Positions 31,752 to 40,645 of a stretch of 64,000 nucleotides of DNA are shown here, piece by piece (within the stretch, counting starts at the first letter, position 1; each line of letters begins with the position of its first letter). Source of the stretch: Acidobacteriota bacterium (GTDB lineage Bacteria; Acidobacteriota; Terriglobia; Terriglobales; Acidobacteriaceae); the NCBI GenBank assembly GCA_016196065.1, contig JACPYL010000025.1, forward strand, positions 558,001 to 622,000, given 5' to 3'. Position numbers and translations under genes: made by a program. The notes under the pieces are model-generated. The model worked only from the letters and a program-made list of their open reading frames with translations. It was not told the origin of the DNA and did not search any database.

Positions 31752-33524
31752 CTACTTTCCCGCCTCGACATCGGGCATTCTTAGAACATCCTCTTGTTCT
31801 TTCTTGCGAGTGATCCCCGCGGCATCGAGCTGGCGGGCGACGGGTTGGACTGTTTCCAGAATGCGCGCGAGGGTCTGCCCGACGGCTTCCTTGTCGCTAT
31901 TGTCGGCACCTCCCCGCTGTAGCAAGCTCTGCAGGAATGTCTTCGGCTTCGGGTACTCGACGATTTTTACGTCGTCGCCTTCGGCAATGCCGGCCGCTTT
32001 CTTGGCAAGGGTGAGAGCCGTATCGAAACCGCCAAGTTCATCCACCAGTCCTAGATTCTTGGCATCCTGCCCGGACCAGATTCGTCCCTTTGCAATCTCT
32101 AGAACTCTTTCTTTGGACAGCCTTCGCCCGTCTGCAACCTTGCCGGTAAAGTCCACGTAGACACGGTCGAGCCAGGCTTCGAACCGCGCCCATTCGGCAG
32201 GCGTGTAATCCTGCGTACCGGTGAACATGGTGGCATTGTTGCCCTGATGAACCTCATCCCAGCTGAGGCCAACTTTGTCCCACAAGCCGGACGTCAGCAT
32301 CTTGCCGCCGAGCACGCCGATCGACGCAGTGATCGTTCCCGGCTGCGCGACGATTTTGTCCGCGGCCATGGCAACGAAATATCCGCCGGATCCGGCGAGG
32401 TCCCCCATCGAAACAATTACGGGCTTACCGGCTTTGCGCGCGTTGACGACTTCGCGCCAGATGGTGTCGGAAGCGACGTACGAACCGCCGGGACTATCGA
32501 CGCGGAACAGAATCGCTTTCACATCATTGTCAGCAACCGCCGCACGGATTGCGCCCGCAACCGTGTCGGATCCCATATTCTGGCTGCCTTGCACGGGATC
32601 GTAATCGCTCCGGCCACGGGTCACACCACCGACGCCGAAAACGAGCGCGATCTTCTTGCCTTTATCATGCGGGCGTCCGGCGCGGTCGAGATATTTCCCG
32701 AGATAAAGGAACTGCGCGCGCGCGCCTGCTTTGCTGCGGGCCTGGCTGTAAACTTCGTCGCGATACGCAACACCATCCACCAGCTTCGCCGATACGGCTT
32801 CTTTTCCCAGATAGGGTCCTGCATCCACGATGGACTGGAATTTCTCGGGCGCGATCTGGCGAGCCTGGCAGATGCCGTCTTTCATCTGGTTGAACCAGGA
32901 ATTCATGATCGCCGTCATCGCCTCCTTATGCTCCGGCGTGAACTTGGTCTGGGTGTAGAAATTGAGCGCGTTCTTGTACTCGTAGCGATGATCGCCATGG
33001 AAAGTGATGCCCAACTTGCCCAGCGTCCCTTTGACGAACGGAGACTCCATGATGATGCCGGTCAATCCGATGTCGCCAGAAGGTTGCAGATAGATCTGAT
33101 CGAACGAAGTAGCCAGGTAGTACGCGCCGTTGCCGGGACCGAACTCACCGAAGGTTTCGGCATAGGCAATGGCAAATTTCTTGTGCGCACGGAAGCGCCC
33201 GACGGCTTCGCGAATCTCCTGCACCTTCGCCATGCCGAGTGGAGGAGCACCGATTTTCGCGACCATGCCGACAACACGATCGTCCGTCGACGCGCGATCG
33301 ATCGCGTCTACGACATCCCGCAGGGTCGTTCGCTCTCCGTTCATCAACTTGGCGGTCGGACTATCCGGAACGTCTTCGGGCAAGGCCTGTTCGAAGTTTG
33401 CTTCCAGAATGGTTTTCTCGGGGACAGTACCTTTCATCCCCAAAACCAACACGATCATGATCACCATTGTGATCAGCCACAACGCTCCCAGGATGGCAAG
33501 AAAACGGACGACTGCCTTGGACAT
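31752..33524 (-). CDS. sppA: Signal peptide peptidase SppA, 67K type
   Basis: A 590-residue membrane-anchored serine protease that degrades cleaved signal peptides. One membrane helix at residues about 8-29. It has the two-domain layout of the long SppA: the catalytic Lys184 is in YEYKNALNFYT in the N-terminal domain, and Ser379 is in MGDLAGSGGYFVAMAADKI in the C-terminal domain. Length matches the E. coli-type 67K form rather than the short 36K form. RVDSPGGSYVASD and ITASIGVLGGK are further family segments. Its stop lies just after a converging inverted repeat. Confidence 0.95.
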   Translation of the reverse strand: MSKAVVRFLAILGALWLITMVIMIVLVLGMKGTVPEKTILEANFEQALPEDVPDSPTAKLMNGERTTLRDVVDAIDRASTDDRVVGMVAKIGAPPLGMAKVQEIREAVGRFRAHKKFAIAYAETFGEFGPGNGAYYLATSFDQIYLQPSGDIGLTGIIMESPFVKGTLGKLGITFHGDHRYEYKNALNFYTQTKFTPEHKEAMTAIMNSWFNQMKDGICQARQIAPEKFQSIVDAGPYLGKEAVSAKLVDGVAYRDEVYSQARSKAGARAQFLYLGKYLDRAGRPHDKGKKIALVFGVGGVTRGRSDYDPVQGSQNMGSDTVAGAIRAAVADNDVKAILFRVDSPGGSYVASDTIWREVVNARKAGKPVIVSMGDLAGSGGYFVAMAADKIVAQPGTITASIGVLGGKMLTSGLWDKVGLSWDEVHQGNNATMFTGTQDYTPAEWARFEAWLDRVYVDFTGKVADGRRLSKERVLEIAKGRIWSGQDAKNLGLVDELGGFDTALTLAKKAAGIAEGDDVKIVEYPKPKTFLQSLLQRGGADNSDKEAVGQTLARILETVQPVARQLDAAGITRKKEQEDVLRMPDVEAGK

Positions 33525-33570
33525 AGGTTTCTCCTTATGCAGTAGAAGACGAGTGTAACTCGGAGAGAGG

Positions 33571-33600
33571 GTAGGTCGGACACTCTTGTCCCGACCTACA
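33571..33600. repeat. Inverted repeat between ilvD and sppA
   Basis: GTAGGTCGGACA and TGTCCCGACCTAC form a nearly perfect hairpin around a CTCT loop. It lies downstream of ilvD and upstream of sppA on the minus strand, so it may act as a terminator or processing site, though no T-tract follows. Confidence 0.7.
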
Positions 33601-33607
33601 TTCCGTG

Positions 33608-35287
33608 TCAGTGGCGTCCAGGGGTCGTAATCGCGCCTTCGGAGGCGGACGTAACCAGCGCAGCGTACTTCGCGAATACTCCGGTTTTGTAGCGCGGCTC
33701 AGGAGCTTTCCATTCCGCCATACGCCGGGCAATTTCGGCGTCGGAAATTTCCAGTTCCAGCTTGCGGACTTTGGTATCAATGGTGATGCGGTCCCCTTCG
33801 CGTATAGCCGCGATTGGGCCGCCCAGCGCCGCTTCTGGCGCAACGTGTCCGACCATCAGTCCGCGCGTGGCGCCGCTAAATCGTCCATCGGTGATGAGCG
33901 CGACGCTTTCGCCGAGCCCTTCGCCGACAATCGCCGCAGTCACACTCAGCATTTCGCGCATGCCCGGTCCGCCCTTCGGACCTTCATAGCGGATGACAAC
34001 AACGTCCCCCGCTTTGATCTGCTTGCTGGTCACTGCCTTCATGGCGGATTCTTCCGATTCAAAAACGCGCGCTGGACCCGTATGCGATCCGCGTTCGTGG
34101 CCGCTCATCTTCACCACGCCGCCGCCCGGAGCGAGATTCCCTTTCAAAATGACCAAGCCGCCGGTCGCCTTCAACGGCTTGCTCAAGGGAGCGATGACCG
34201 CCTGGCCGGGAGTTTCCTTCGCCGCGTTCGCTTCTTCGGCAAATGTCTTTCCCGTTACCGTCATGGTTGAGCCATCGGCATGTTTGCCATCGAGCAACCG
34301 CTTGGCGATGACAGGAATGCCGCCCGCAGCATCCACGTCCGCAGCAACATATTTTCCCGCCGGCTTCAGATCGGCCAGCAGCGGAGTACGTTCACTGACG
34401 CGCTGGAAATCGTCGATCTGGAGAGGAAGGCCGATCTCGCGGGAAATCGCGAGCAAGTGAAGGACAGCATTGGTCGAGCCACCGGTCGTCGCCACGCCGG
34501 CAATCGCATTCTCAAACGCTGCGTGCGTCAGGATGTCGCTCGGCCGAATTCCTCGCTTCAATAAATTCATCACCACTTCACCGCAGCGGAACGAAACTTC
34601 GTCTTTCCGAGGATCCATCGCAGGAATGCCGTTGAAGCCCATGGGAGAAAGTCCGATCAACTCCATGACGGTGCTCATGGTGTTGGCGGTGTACTGACCA
34701 CCGCATGCGCCCGCACCGGGACAGGCAACATTTTCGAGGGCGAGCAGATCCGCATCACTCATCTTGCCGGCCGCATTCGCACCAACCGCTTCGAACACAT
34801 CCTGAATAGTGACGTCTTTGCCCTTGTACTTCCCGGCAGCAATGGTTCCGCCGTAAAGAACCAGGCCAGGTAGATTCATGCGAGCCAGTGCCATGGCCGC
34901 GGCTGGTATCGTCTTGTCGCAACCAACCACGCATACGGCGGCGTCGAACAACTGTCCTCGGCAGACCAGTTCGATGGAGTCGGCAATCACTTCGCGACTC
35001 ACGAGCGAGGCCCGCATGCCTTCCGTGCCCATGGTCTCGCCATCGGAGATGGCGATGGTGTTGAATTCCATCGGCGTACCTCCCGCCGCGCGAATGCCTT
35101 CCTTCACCTTCGCCGACAAACGGCGCAGGTGGAAGTTGCAGGGCATGGTCTCGATCCAAGTGTTGGCGACGGCGATCAGCGGCTTTGCAAGGTCGGCATC
35201 CGTGAAGCCGATCGATTTATACATGGCGCGAGCCGGAGCCTGGTCGCGCCCATCGGTGATACTGCGACTGCGATGTTTGAGGTCCAT
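33608..35287 (-). CDS. ilvD: Dihydroxy-acid dehydratase
   Basis: A 559-residue IlvD, the third enzyme of valine, leucine and isoleucine biosynthesis, converting dihydroxy-acids to 2-keto acids with an iron-sulfur cluster. The cluster cysteines are visible in MPCNFH, VGCDKT and PGAGACGGQYTANTM. Further conserved parts are ATTGGSTNAVLHLLAI, VRYEGPKGGPGMREML and TDGRFSGATRGLMVGHVAPEAA. Start and length are normal. ilvC lies 1.26 kb upstream on the same strand but an acyltransferase gene is inserted between them; no ilvB/ilvN is present in the window. Confidence 0.98.
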   Translation of the reverse strand: MDLKHRSRSITDGRDQAPARAMYKSIGFTDADLAKPLIAVANTWIETMPCNFHLRRLSAKVKEGIRAAGGTPMEFNTIAISDGETMGTEGMRASLVSREVIADSIELVCRGQLFDAAVCVVGCDKTIPAAAMALARMNLPGLVLYGGTIAAGKYKGKDVTIQDVFEAVGANAAGKMSDADLLALENVACPGAGACGGQYTANTMSTVMELIGLSPMGFNGIPAMDPRKDEVSFRCGEVVMNLLKRGIRPSDILTHAAFENAIAGVATTGGSTNAVLHLLAISREIGLPLQIDDFQRVSERTPLLADLKPAGKYVAADVDAAGGIPVIAKRLLDGKHADGSTMTVTGKTFAEEANAAKETPGQAVIAPLSKPLKATGGLVILKGNLAPGGGVVKMSGHERGSHTGPARVFESEESAMKAVTSKQIKAGDVVVIRYEGPKGGPGMREMLSVTAAIVGEGLGESVALITDGRFSGATRGLMVGHVAPEAALGGPIAAIREGDRITIDTKVRKLELEISDAEIARRMAEWKAPEPRYKTGVFAKYAALVTSASEGAITTPGRH

Positions 35288-35327
35288 GGATTAGTCCTAG
35301 ATTTAGAAATTGCTTCTTAAAAAACTT

Positions 35328-36464
35328 TCAGACTGTTTCGAGCGACTCGCGCTGTTGATCAGTCACCGGCAAAGGCTGGATTCGATTTGCTGTCCCGGAA
35401 ACAAATTTCGATTTCAAGCGCAGGATGGGCGACTCGAAATATCTCCAGGAAAGCGCGGCGAGAATATAGGTCACAGCGAAACTTCCCGTTACCTGCAGAA
35501 TCCGGTTCAACGCCCAGTGACTCACTAGAATATCTGCAAACACGGTCCGGAAAACTTTAATCACGAACAAATGCAGCAGGTAGAACATATAGCTCACGGT
35601 TCCCAACTTCAGCAGTGCTCGTGACCGAAGTATCCTGCAAACAAAAGTGTTTCCGCCCGAGCGATCCAGCACGTAAGCAAGCGCCAGAGTCATTGTGAAT
35701 GCGATCACGGTGTAGCCGCAAACGGAGAACCAAGGGTTGCGTTGTGGGTCAGCGACAAAAAGCAACATCAGGGAAGATGAAACCATCCCTATGCCAAATA
35801 AATATCCCAACTTTGCAGGCATGCGGAACCGGCCGCGGTACACGGCGAAAAGAGCACCGAAGGCAAGGGAGTCCATTCTGGCGGGGAAAAAATAGTATTC
35901 GGTCCGGTTACCCGGGGTATGCACATAGTATCTGACGGCAGGGGCAAGCAGGATAATCGCGAATAGCAAAATACCCAAATGCTCTCTCTTTATGAAACGG
36001 ACAGCCGGCGCCCACAGCAGATAAAACAACTCCTCGATGGAAAGCGACCAAGTGACTTCGATGGCGCGCGCCGGATCAGGCAGCCTTGCAAAAGCTCCCG
36101 GGAACCAAGGTAGCGTCGCGACCAGACTCGTTCCATAAAATGCCAATGCTCCCCACAGCCGCCAGGAAAAATGGTAGCTGCCTGCCAACGCCGCGCAAGA
36201 GATACAAATCAAGAAAAAGGCGTAGTAGGGCGGAAAGATGCGCAGCGTACGCCGCATGTAGAAATTCTTGAAGTAGTGGGGATCATCGCGCATTTCAAGC
36301 AGGATCGTGGTAATCAGATAGCCCGAGATCACGAAAAACAGGTCTACGCCGATCCAGCCTGCACCGGTAATTCTCACAATGGCAGGAAAGCCGAAGACGT
36401 GATGCACGAAGACGGAAAGAGCCGCCAGGGCACGCAGGCCGTCTATCTCAGAGACTCTTTCCAT
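35328..36464 (-). CDS. Acyltransferase 3 family membrane protein
   Basis: A 378-residue integral membrane protein with about 10 hydrophobic segments. It belongs to the acyltransferase-3 family, which adds O-acetyl or related groups to surface sugars or peptidoglycan. Visible features are the opening EIDGLRALAALSVFVHHVFG with the catalytic-type His, GWIGVDLFFVISGYLI and the RRTLRIFPPYY arginine motif. The acceptor sugar is unknown. It sits between ilvD and ilvC on the same strand although unrelated to branched-chain amino acids, and it reads somewhat more A/T-rich than its neighbours, hinting at later insertion. Confidence 0.9.
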   Translation of the reverse strand: MERVSEIDGLRALAALSVFVHHVFGFPAIVRITGAGWIGVDLFFVISGYLITTILLEMRDDPHYFKNFYMRRTLRIFPPYYAFFLICISCAALAGSYHFSWRLWGALAFYGTSLVATLPWFPGAFARLPDPARAIEVTWSLSIEELFYLLWAPAVRFIKREHLGILLFAIILLAPAVRYYVHTPGNRTEYYFFPARMDSLAFGALFAVYRGRFRMPAKLGYLFGIGMVSSSLMLLFVADPQRNPWFSVCGYTVIAFTMTLALAYVLDRSGGNTFVCRILRSRALLKLGTVSYMFYLLHLFVIKVFRTVFADILVSHWALNRILQVTGSFAVTYILAALSWRYFESPILRLKSKFVSGTANRIQPLPVTDQQRESLETV

Positions 36465-36511
36465 GGGAGGGATTCAGCAGCGCGATTCCGTCCCAGATTG
36501 TAGCAAGTAGC

Positions 36512-36539
36512 GCACTTCACGGTTGCAAACGTGAAGTGC
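36512..36539. terminator. Hairpin downstream of ilvC, terminator candidate
   Basis: GCACTTCACG (36512-36521) pairs exactly with CGTGAAGTGC (36530-36539) around eight bases. It starts 9 bases after the ilvC stop on the minus strand. No T-tract follows, so it may be a weak terminator or an mRNA-stabilising 3' structure rather than a classical intrinsic terminator. Confidence 0.5.
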
Positions 36540-36548
36540 CGAATCGAT

Positions 36549-37598
36549 TTACGCGTTGACGGCCGCGGGCGCTGGAGTTTTCTCCGCTTCCGTACCTTTC
36601 TTCTTTTCCGCGGGCAGCCATGACATCATGGCGCGCAGTTGCTCGCCCACTTTTTCGATGGGGTGCTGCTTTGCTTTCTCGCGGAGCGCGGCGAATTTCT
36701 TGCCGCCAGCTTTGTTTTCGGCGAGCCACTCTTCGGCGAAGGTGCCGTCCTGGATGCGGGCGAGGATTCCCTTCATTCGAATTTTCGCAGCATCGTCGAC
36801 GACGATTCCACCGCGCGTCAGATCGCCATACTCGGCGGTGTTCGAGATCGAATAGCGCATGCGGCTGAAACCGCCTTCGTAAATCAGGTCAACAATGAGC
36901 TTCATTTCGTGAACGCACTCGAAGTAGGCGATCTCCGGAGCGTACCCGGCTTCTACGAGCGTCTCGAAGCCCGCTTGCATCAGCGAAGTCAATCCGCCGC
37001 AGAGAACCGATTGCTCGCCAAACAGATCGCTTTCGGTTTCTTCTTTGAAAGTCGTTTGCAGCACGCCGGCGCGCGTCGATCCGATGCCGTGGCCGTAGCA
37101 GAGCGCGTATTCGTGAGCGCGGCCGCTGGCGTCCTGATGAATGGCTAGCAGCGCGGGCACGCCTCCACCCTGCGCATAGACGCGGCGGACGAGGTGGCCG
37201 GGGCCCTTGGGCGCGATCATGACGACGTCCACGTCTTTCGGAGGATCGATCGCCTTGAAATGAATACTGAAGCCGTGCGAGAAGCCGAGGATCTTTCCCT
37301 TGGTGAGGTGCGGCTTGATCGCGGACTCGTAGAAGTCAGCCTGGGTCTCGTCGGGAGTGAGAATCTGAATGTAGTCGGCGCGCTTAGCCGCCTCGGCGGG
37401 AGCGAGGACGGTCATGCCGTCGGCACGCGCCTGCTTGGCGGAACCGCGCTCGGGATCGAGGCCGATGATGACGTCATATCCGCTGTCGCGCAGGTTCTGC
37501 GCCTGGGCATGTCCCTGGGATCCGTAGCCGAAGACAGCAATGGTTTTGCCTTTGAGGGCGGAAGGGTTGGCGTCGTTCTGATAGAAAACTGTGGCCAC
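36549..37598 (-). CDS. ilvC: Ketol-acid reductoisomerase (NADP+)
   Basis: A 349-residue class I KARI, second common enzyme of branched-chain amino-acid synthesis, converting acetolactate to dihydroxyisovalerate with NADPH and magnesium. The dinucleotide loop [17 protein letters not shown] is near residue 25, followed by [18 protein letters not shown] and the C-terminal metal-site segment [12 protein letters not shown] with [22 protein letters not shown]. It ends in an Ala/Pro/Lys tail. A perfect 16-base palindrome of TetR-operator type lies about 40 bases upstream of its start. Confidence 0.98.
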   Translation of the reverse strand: MATVFYQNDANPSALKGKTIAVFGYGSQGHAQAQNLRDSGYDVIIGLDPERGSAKQARADGMTVLAPAEAAKRADYIQILTPDETQADFYESAIKPHLTKGKILGFSHGFSIHFKAIDPPKDVDVVMIAPKGPGHLVRRVYAQGGGVPALLAIHQDASGRAHEYALCYGHGIGSTRAGVLQTTFKEETESDLFGEQSVLCGGLTSLMQAGFETLVEAGYAPEIAYFECVHEMKLIVDLIYEGGFSRMRYSISNTAEYGDLTRGGIVVDDAAKIRMKGILARIQDGTFAEEWLAENKAGGKKFAALREKAKQHPIEKVGEQLRAMMSWLPAEKKKGTEAEKTPAPAAVNA

Positions 37599-37637
37599 GG
37601 TTAAGACTCCTTAAAGAAGTGCTGGGCGAACAAGGTA

Positions 37638-37653
37638 GACCGACCGGTCGGTC
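37638..37653. promoter_or_regulatory. Perfect 16-bp palindrome upstream of ilvC, TetR-type operator candidate
   Basis: GACCGACCGGTCGGTC is a perfect palindrome located 40-55 bases upstream of the ilvC start codon, where it would overlap a promoter or leader. Palindromes of the form ACCGACCGGTCGGT are typical operators of TetR/AcrR-family repressors. A TetR-family gene lies 2.3 kb away at 39970. Binding is predicted only. Confidence 0.6.
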
Positions 37654-37777
37654 GGCATCGCTTAATGCTATGTGTTCGATGCCTTTGGTGTCAACCCCGA
37701 TCTGAGTCTCCCAAAGCACCGGAGAGATCGCGACCTATACGCTTTATCAGGTTCAGACTCGAAGCTGAGAAATCGAA

Positions 37778-38188
37778 TCACTCCAGATGAAATTCACCCC
37801 CGCTCCATTCTTCGGGAGCGACATCGGCGACAGTCTCCGTAAAGTCCCAGCGGTGACCATAAAAATCCTGCGCGTTGTATTGGCGCTCGCCATAGGAGTG
37901 GTCTACGGGCTCGGTCAGTATGATCGCTCCGTTCTGTCGCGCGCGCTCGCGGTGACCCTTGGCATCTTCGATGCGAACCTGAATCACGTGCGAGTGGTTG
38001 GGAATCGCGCTGCCTTCCGCGATAGTGACGCAACCGTTCCCCACCTTCATCTGGACGCGGTGATTGGCGATGCGGAGGCGGATGGAGAAGCCAAACGCCC
38101 TGGATAGCCAATCGGCCGCTGCGCACGGATCGGGGTAGATGAGCACAGGAATTACGACACAAGGTGGCACGGATCGGTTGGGCCGCAT
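37778..38188 (-). CDS. VOC (glyoxalase/bleomycin-resistance fold) family protein
   Basis: A 136-residue single-domain vicinal-oxygen-chelate protein. The fold is recognised from PVLIYPDPCAAADWLSRAFGF at the start, HSHVIQVRIEDAKGHRERARQNGA in the middle and the ending YNAQDFYGHRWDFTETV, where the DFYGHRW segment carries a metal-ligand position. Members range from glyoxalases to antibiotic-binding proteins and dioxygenases; this one most resembles the PhnB/glyoxalase-like group of unknown substrate. It diverges from the M20-like hydrolase gene. Confidence 0.85.
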   Translation of the reverse strand: MRPNRSVPPCVVIPVLIYPDPCAAADWLSRAFGFSIRLRIANHRVQMKVGNGCVTIAEGSAIPNHSHVIQVRIEDAKGHRERARQNGAIILTEPVDHSYGERQYNAQDFYGHRWDFTETVADVAPEEWSGGEFHLE

Positions 38189-38253
38189 TCGGGCACTTTA
38201 CGTTTTTCTCGCCCGGTGGACAAGCTGTCTTTCTTCGCGATACCCTCCTCGCC

Positions 38254-39768
38254 ATGACTGAACGCAATATGGACCGACGAACTTTTGTATGGGGTGTAAC
38301 CGCTACCGCCGCTGCGTTGACTTCCGCTCAACTAAGTTTTGCTGCCTCGTCCGACCTGGATCCGATCTTCAAGGAAGTCGAGAAGCGTCATGATGAATCC
38401 GTGAAACGCCTGCAGACATGGATCCGCCAGCCATCGATTGCCGCGGAGAATCGCGAGGTCAACGAAGGTTGCGAGCTGACCATGCAGATGCTGCGCGATG
38501 CCGGATTCCAGTCCGTTAACAAAGTTCCTACCGACGGACAACCCGGTATTTTTGCCACGCTCGACGCGGGCGCTCCCAAAACGCTCGGCGTTTATTTCAT
38601 GTATGACGTGAAGCAGGTGAATCCCGCGGAATGGTCGTCACCGCCGTGGGATGCGGCCTTGGTCGATAAGCCCGGGGTGGGCAAAGTTGTTGTCGGACGC
38701 GGCGCGGTCAACCAGAAGGGGCCGGAAGCTACATTCCTCGCGGCCTTGCATGCCATTCGCGGCGCGGGACGAAAGCTGCCCGTCAACCTGGTGCTGGTTG
38801 CCGAGGGAGAAGAAGAAATCGGTTCACCGCACTTTGCGCAAATCGTACGCCGTCCGGAAGTGATTGCAGCACTCAAGAAATCAGAAGGAATCTTCCTCCC
38901 CGACGCGGCGCAGGATCTCGATGGCAGCATCGTCATGGACCTGGGCGCAAAAGGCGTCGTGGAACTGGAACTGGTCTCGAGCGGCGAGAAGTGGGGACGC
39001 GGGCCGGCGGCTGATCTACACTCCAGCGAAAAGGCTCGCGTGGATAGTCCTGCATGGCACCTGGTGAAGGCGCTCAATACGCTGGTGTCGGCGGATGGCA
39101 ACACGCCGGCGGTTCCGGGATTCGCCGACAAAGCGCGGCCGCTCTCCGCAGCCGAAAAAGCGATGATCGAAGTTGCAGCCAAGCGCATGAACGAAGAAAC
39201 CGACATGAAGCAGATGGGAGTGAAGCATTGGATCGGCGACGTCGGCTATCGCGAATCGCTTGAGATGCTGATGTCGCGGCCCACCATCAACATCGAAGGG
39301 CTGGTCGGCGGTTACACCGGACAGGGCGGCAAGACGATTCTTCCGCACCGAGCGGTGGCGAAGATCGATCTGCGCCTGGTGCCGGACATGACCGCCCTCG
39401 AAGCGCTGGCTTCGTTGAAAGCCCATCTTGCGAAGCAGGGATTCGGCGACATCGAAGTCAACATGACAGGCGGATACGATCCGAACAGCACGTCGGCCGA
39501 CGCACCGATCATCAAGAAAGAACTGGAAACCTATCGGCGCGCCGGAATCGATCCGATCGTCATGCCGCGCAGCGCCGGATCATGGCCAGGCTACGTTTTC
39601 ACCGGCGCCCCCTTGAACCTCCCGGCAGGCGGCTTCGGATTGGGCCATGGCAACGGCGCCCATGCTCCAAATGAATACTTCTTGATCGAGTCGTCCAATC
39701 CCAAGGTGCAGGGGATGGATGGCGCGGTACGGTCCTACGTCGAGTTCTTGTACGCGATGGCGGGATAG
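38254..39768 (+). CDS. M20-family metallohydrolase-like protein with altered metal ligands
   Basis: A 504-residue exported protein with a Tat-like start (DRRTF, then a hydrophobic stretch to about residue 32). The M20 two-domain layout is present: EGEEEIGSPHF around residues 185-194 and GHGNGAHAPNEYF near the end. Two usual metal ligands differ. The GHYDV-type histidine is Met116 in YFMYDVKQ, and the DDKG-type bridging Asp is Asn153 in AVNQKGPE. So a changed metal site, single metal, or loss of peptidase activity is possible. The ATG at 38254 avoids overlap with the divergent VOC gene. The substrate is probably a peptide or N-acyl amino acid. Confidence 0.85.
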   Translation: MTERNMDRRTFVWGVTATAAALTSAQLSFAASSDLDPIFKEVEKRHDESVKRLQTWIRQPSIAAENREVNEGCELTMQMLRDAGFQSVNKVPTDGQPGIFATLDAGAPKTLGVYFMYDVKQVNPAEWSSPPWDAALVDKPGVGKVVVGRGAVNQKGPEATFLAALHAIRGAGRKLPVNLVLVAEGEEEIGSPHFAQIVRRPEVIAALKKSEGIFLPDAAQDLDGSIVMDLGAKGVVELELVSSGEKWGRGPAADLHSSEKARVDSPAWHLVKALNTLVSADGNTPAVPGFADKARPLSAAEKAMIEVAAKRMNEETDMKQMGVKHWIGDVGYRESLEMLMSRPTINIEGLVGGYTGQGGKTILPHRAVAKIDLRLVPDMTALEALASLKAHLAKQGFGDIEVNMTGGYDPNSTSADAPIIKKELETYRRAGIDPIVMPRSAGSWPGYVFTGAPLNLPAGGFGLGHGNGAHAPNEYFLIESSNPKVQGMDGAVRSYVEFLYAMAG

Positions 39769-39811
39769 AGCGGAGCTGCAGTTTTTTCGAATGAGTAAAG
39801 GTCTACGCCCA

Positions 39812-39897
39812 ACCACGAAGGGCACCAAGGTTACACGAAGGCTGGCTTGGCGATTTCCTTCGTGATCCTTCGTGCAACCTTGGTGCCCTTCGTGGTC
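39812..39897. repeat. Composite inverted repeat, CACGAAGGGCACC type
   Basis: ACCACGAAGGGCACCAAGG and further ACACGAAGG on the left are mirrored by CCTTCGTG and CCTTGGTGCCCTTCGTGGT on the right. It fills the gap between the M20-like gene and the TetR gene and is one of several arm families in the window. Confidence 0.85.
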
Positions 39898-39916
39898 AAC
39901 GCTTCACTGCCCGCAA

Positions 39917-39930
39917 CATCCAGTTGGATG
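39917..39930. promoter_or_regulatory. Palindrome upstream of TetR gene, possible autoregulatory operator
   Basis: CATCCAGTTGGATG has six-base arms around a two-base centre and ends 39 bases before the TetR start codon. TetR regulators often bind such a site to control themselves. The sequence differs from the palindrome at 37638, so both cannot be typical sites of one regulator. Weak evidence. Confidence 0.3.
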
Positions 39931-39969
39931 ACTTTGCCTGCTCCGCATTCCGCGATACCATGTTGAGGA

Positions 39970-40557
39970 ATGCACCGCGAAGCGACCGTCGAACCCCGTC
40001 AGGAAATTCTGCGCGCCGCCGCCCGATTATTTCAGCAGCAGGGGTACGATGCCACGTCGATGAACGATGTGGCGGCCGCGCTCAAGCTCTCTAAAGGCGG
40101 CCTTTACCATCACTTCCAGTCCAAGGACGAGATCCTGTTCCACATCATGTCGCATGCCATGGACATCACCGAGGAACGGGTGATCAATACGGCGCGGCGA
40201 GTCGAAGGGGCGGAAGAGCGGCTGCGCACGCTAATCCGTTTGCATATTGAAGTCGTGATCAGTGAAGAAGATCGCGAGATCACGGTGATGCTGCACGAGA
40301 ATCATCCGCTGCCGGCTCCGTTTCGGCGCAAGATCAACGCTCGCAAGAAAGACTACGTCCACTTCGTCGAAAATTTGATTACCGACGTGCAGCGGCAGCG
40401 CGGCTCAGCCTCGCAAGTCACGCCGCGCGCCGCCGCCTTCGCGTTGCTGGGAATGGTCAACTGGATCTACCAATGGTACAAGCCTGATGGCCCGCTCACC
40501 GGAGATGTGATCGTCCGTCAATTCACGGATATATTTTTCCGCGGAGCAGTGGCGTAG
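39970..40557 (+). CDS. TetR/AcrR family transcriptional regulator
   Basis: A 195-residue repressor. Residues 10-56 form the TetR DNA-binding domain (RQEILRAAARLFQQQGYDATSMNDVAAALKLSKGGLYHHFQSKDEIL-type pattern, with the HTH at about 30-50). The C-terminal ligand domain has REITVMLHENHPLP and a Trp-rich GMVNWIYQWYKPDGPLTG end similar to KstR2/FadR-like regulators of acyl-CoA or steroid breakdown. The ligand is unknown. It is followed by a small cupin gene 88 bases downstream. Upstream lies a large palindrome and a smaller candidate operator. Confidence 0.92.
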   Translation: MHREATVEPRQEILRAAARLFQQQGYDATSMNDVAAALKLSKGGLYHHFQSKDEILFHIMSHAMDITEERVINTARRVEGAEERLRTLIRLHIEVVISEEDREITVMLHENHPLPAPFRRKINARKKDYVHFVENLITDVQRQRGSASQVTPRAAAFALLGMVNWIYQWYKPDGPLTGDVIVRQFTDIFFRGAVA

Positions 40558-40562
40558 GAAAA

Positions 40563-40627
40563 CAGTTCTCAGTTCCCGGTTCTCAGTAGAGCCAATCCGT
40601 AGAGACGCGGCTTGCCGCGTCTCCGGC
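40563..40627. repeat. Two adjacent repeat arms between TetR and cupin genes
   Basis: A single CAGTTCTCAGTTCCCGGTTC arm (40564-40583 region) is followed by a GAGACGCGGCTTGCCGCGTC hairpin at about 40603-40622. The latter is a perfect short palindrome of the GAGACG family also seen at 26536 and 43406. Confidence 0.75.
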
Positions 40628-40645
40628 ATTGGAAAGACTCCAGCC

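Noticed and set aside
32247-33545. Open frame of 432 codons opposite sppA
   Set aside because: Complete overlap with sppA, whose catalytic residues are intact; no ribosome-binding site or homology seen.
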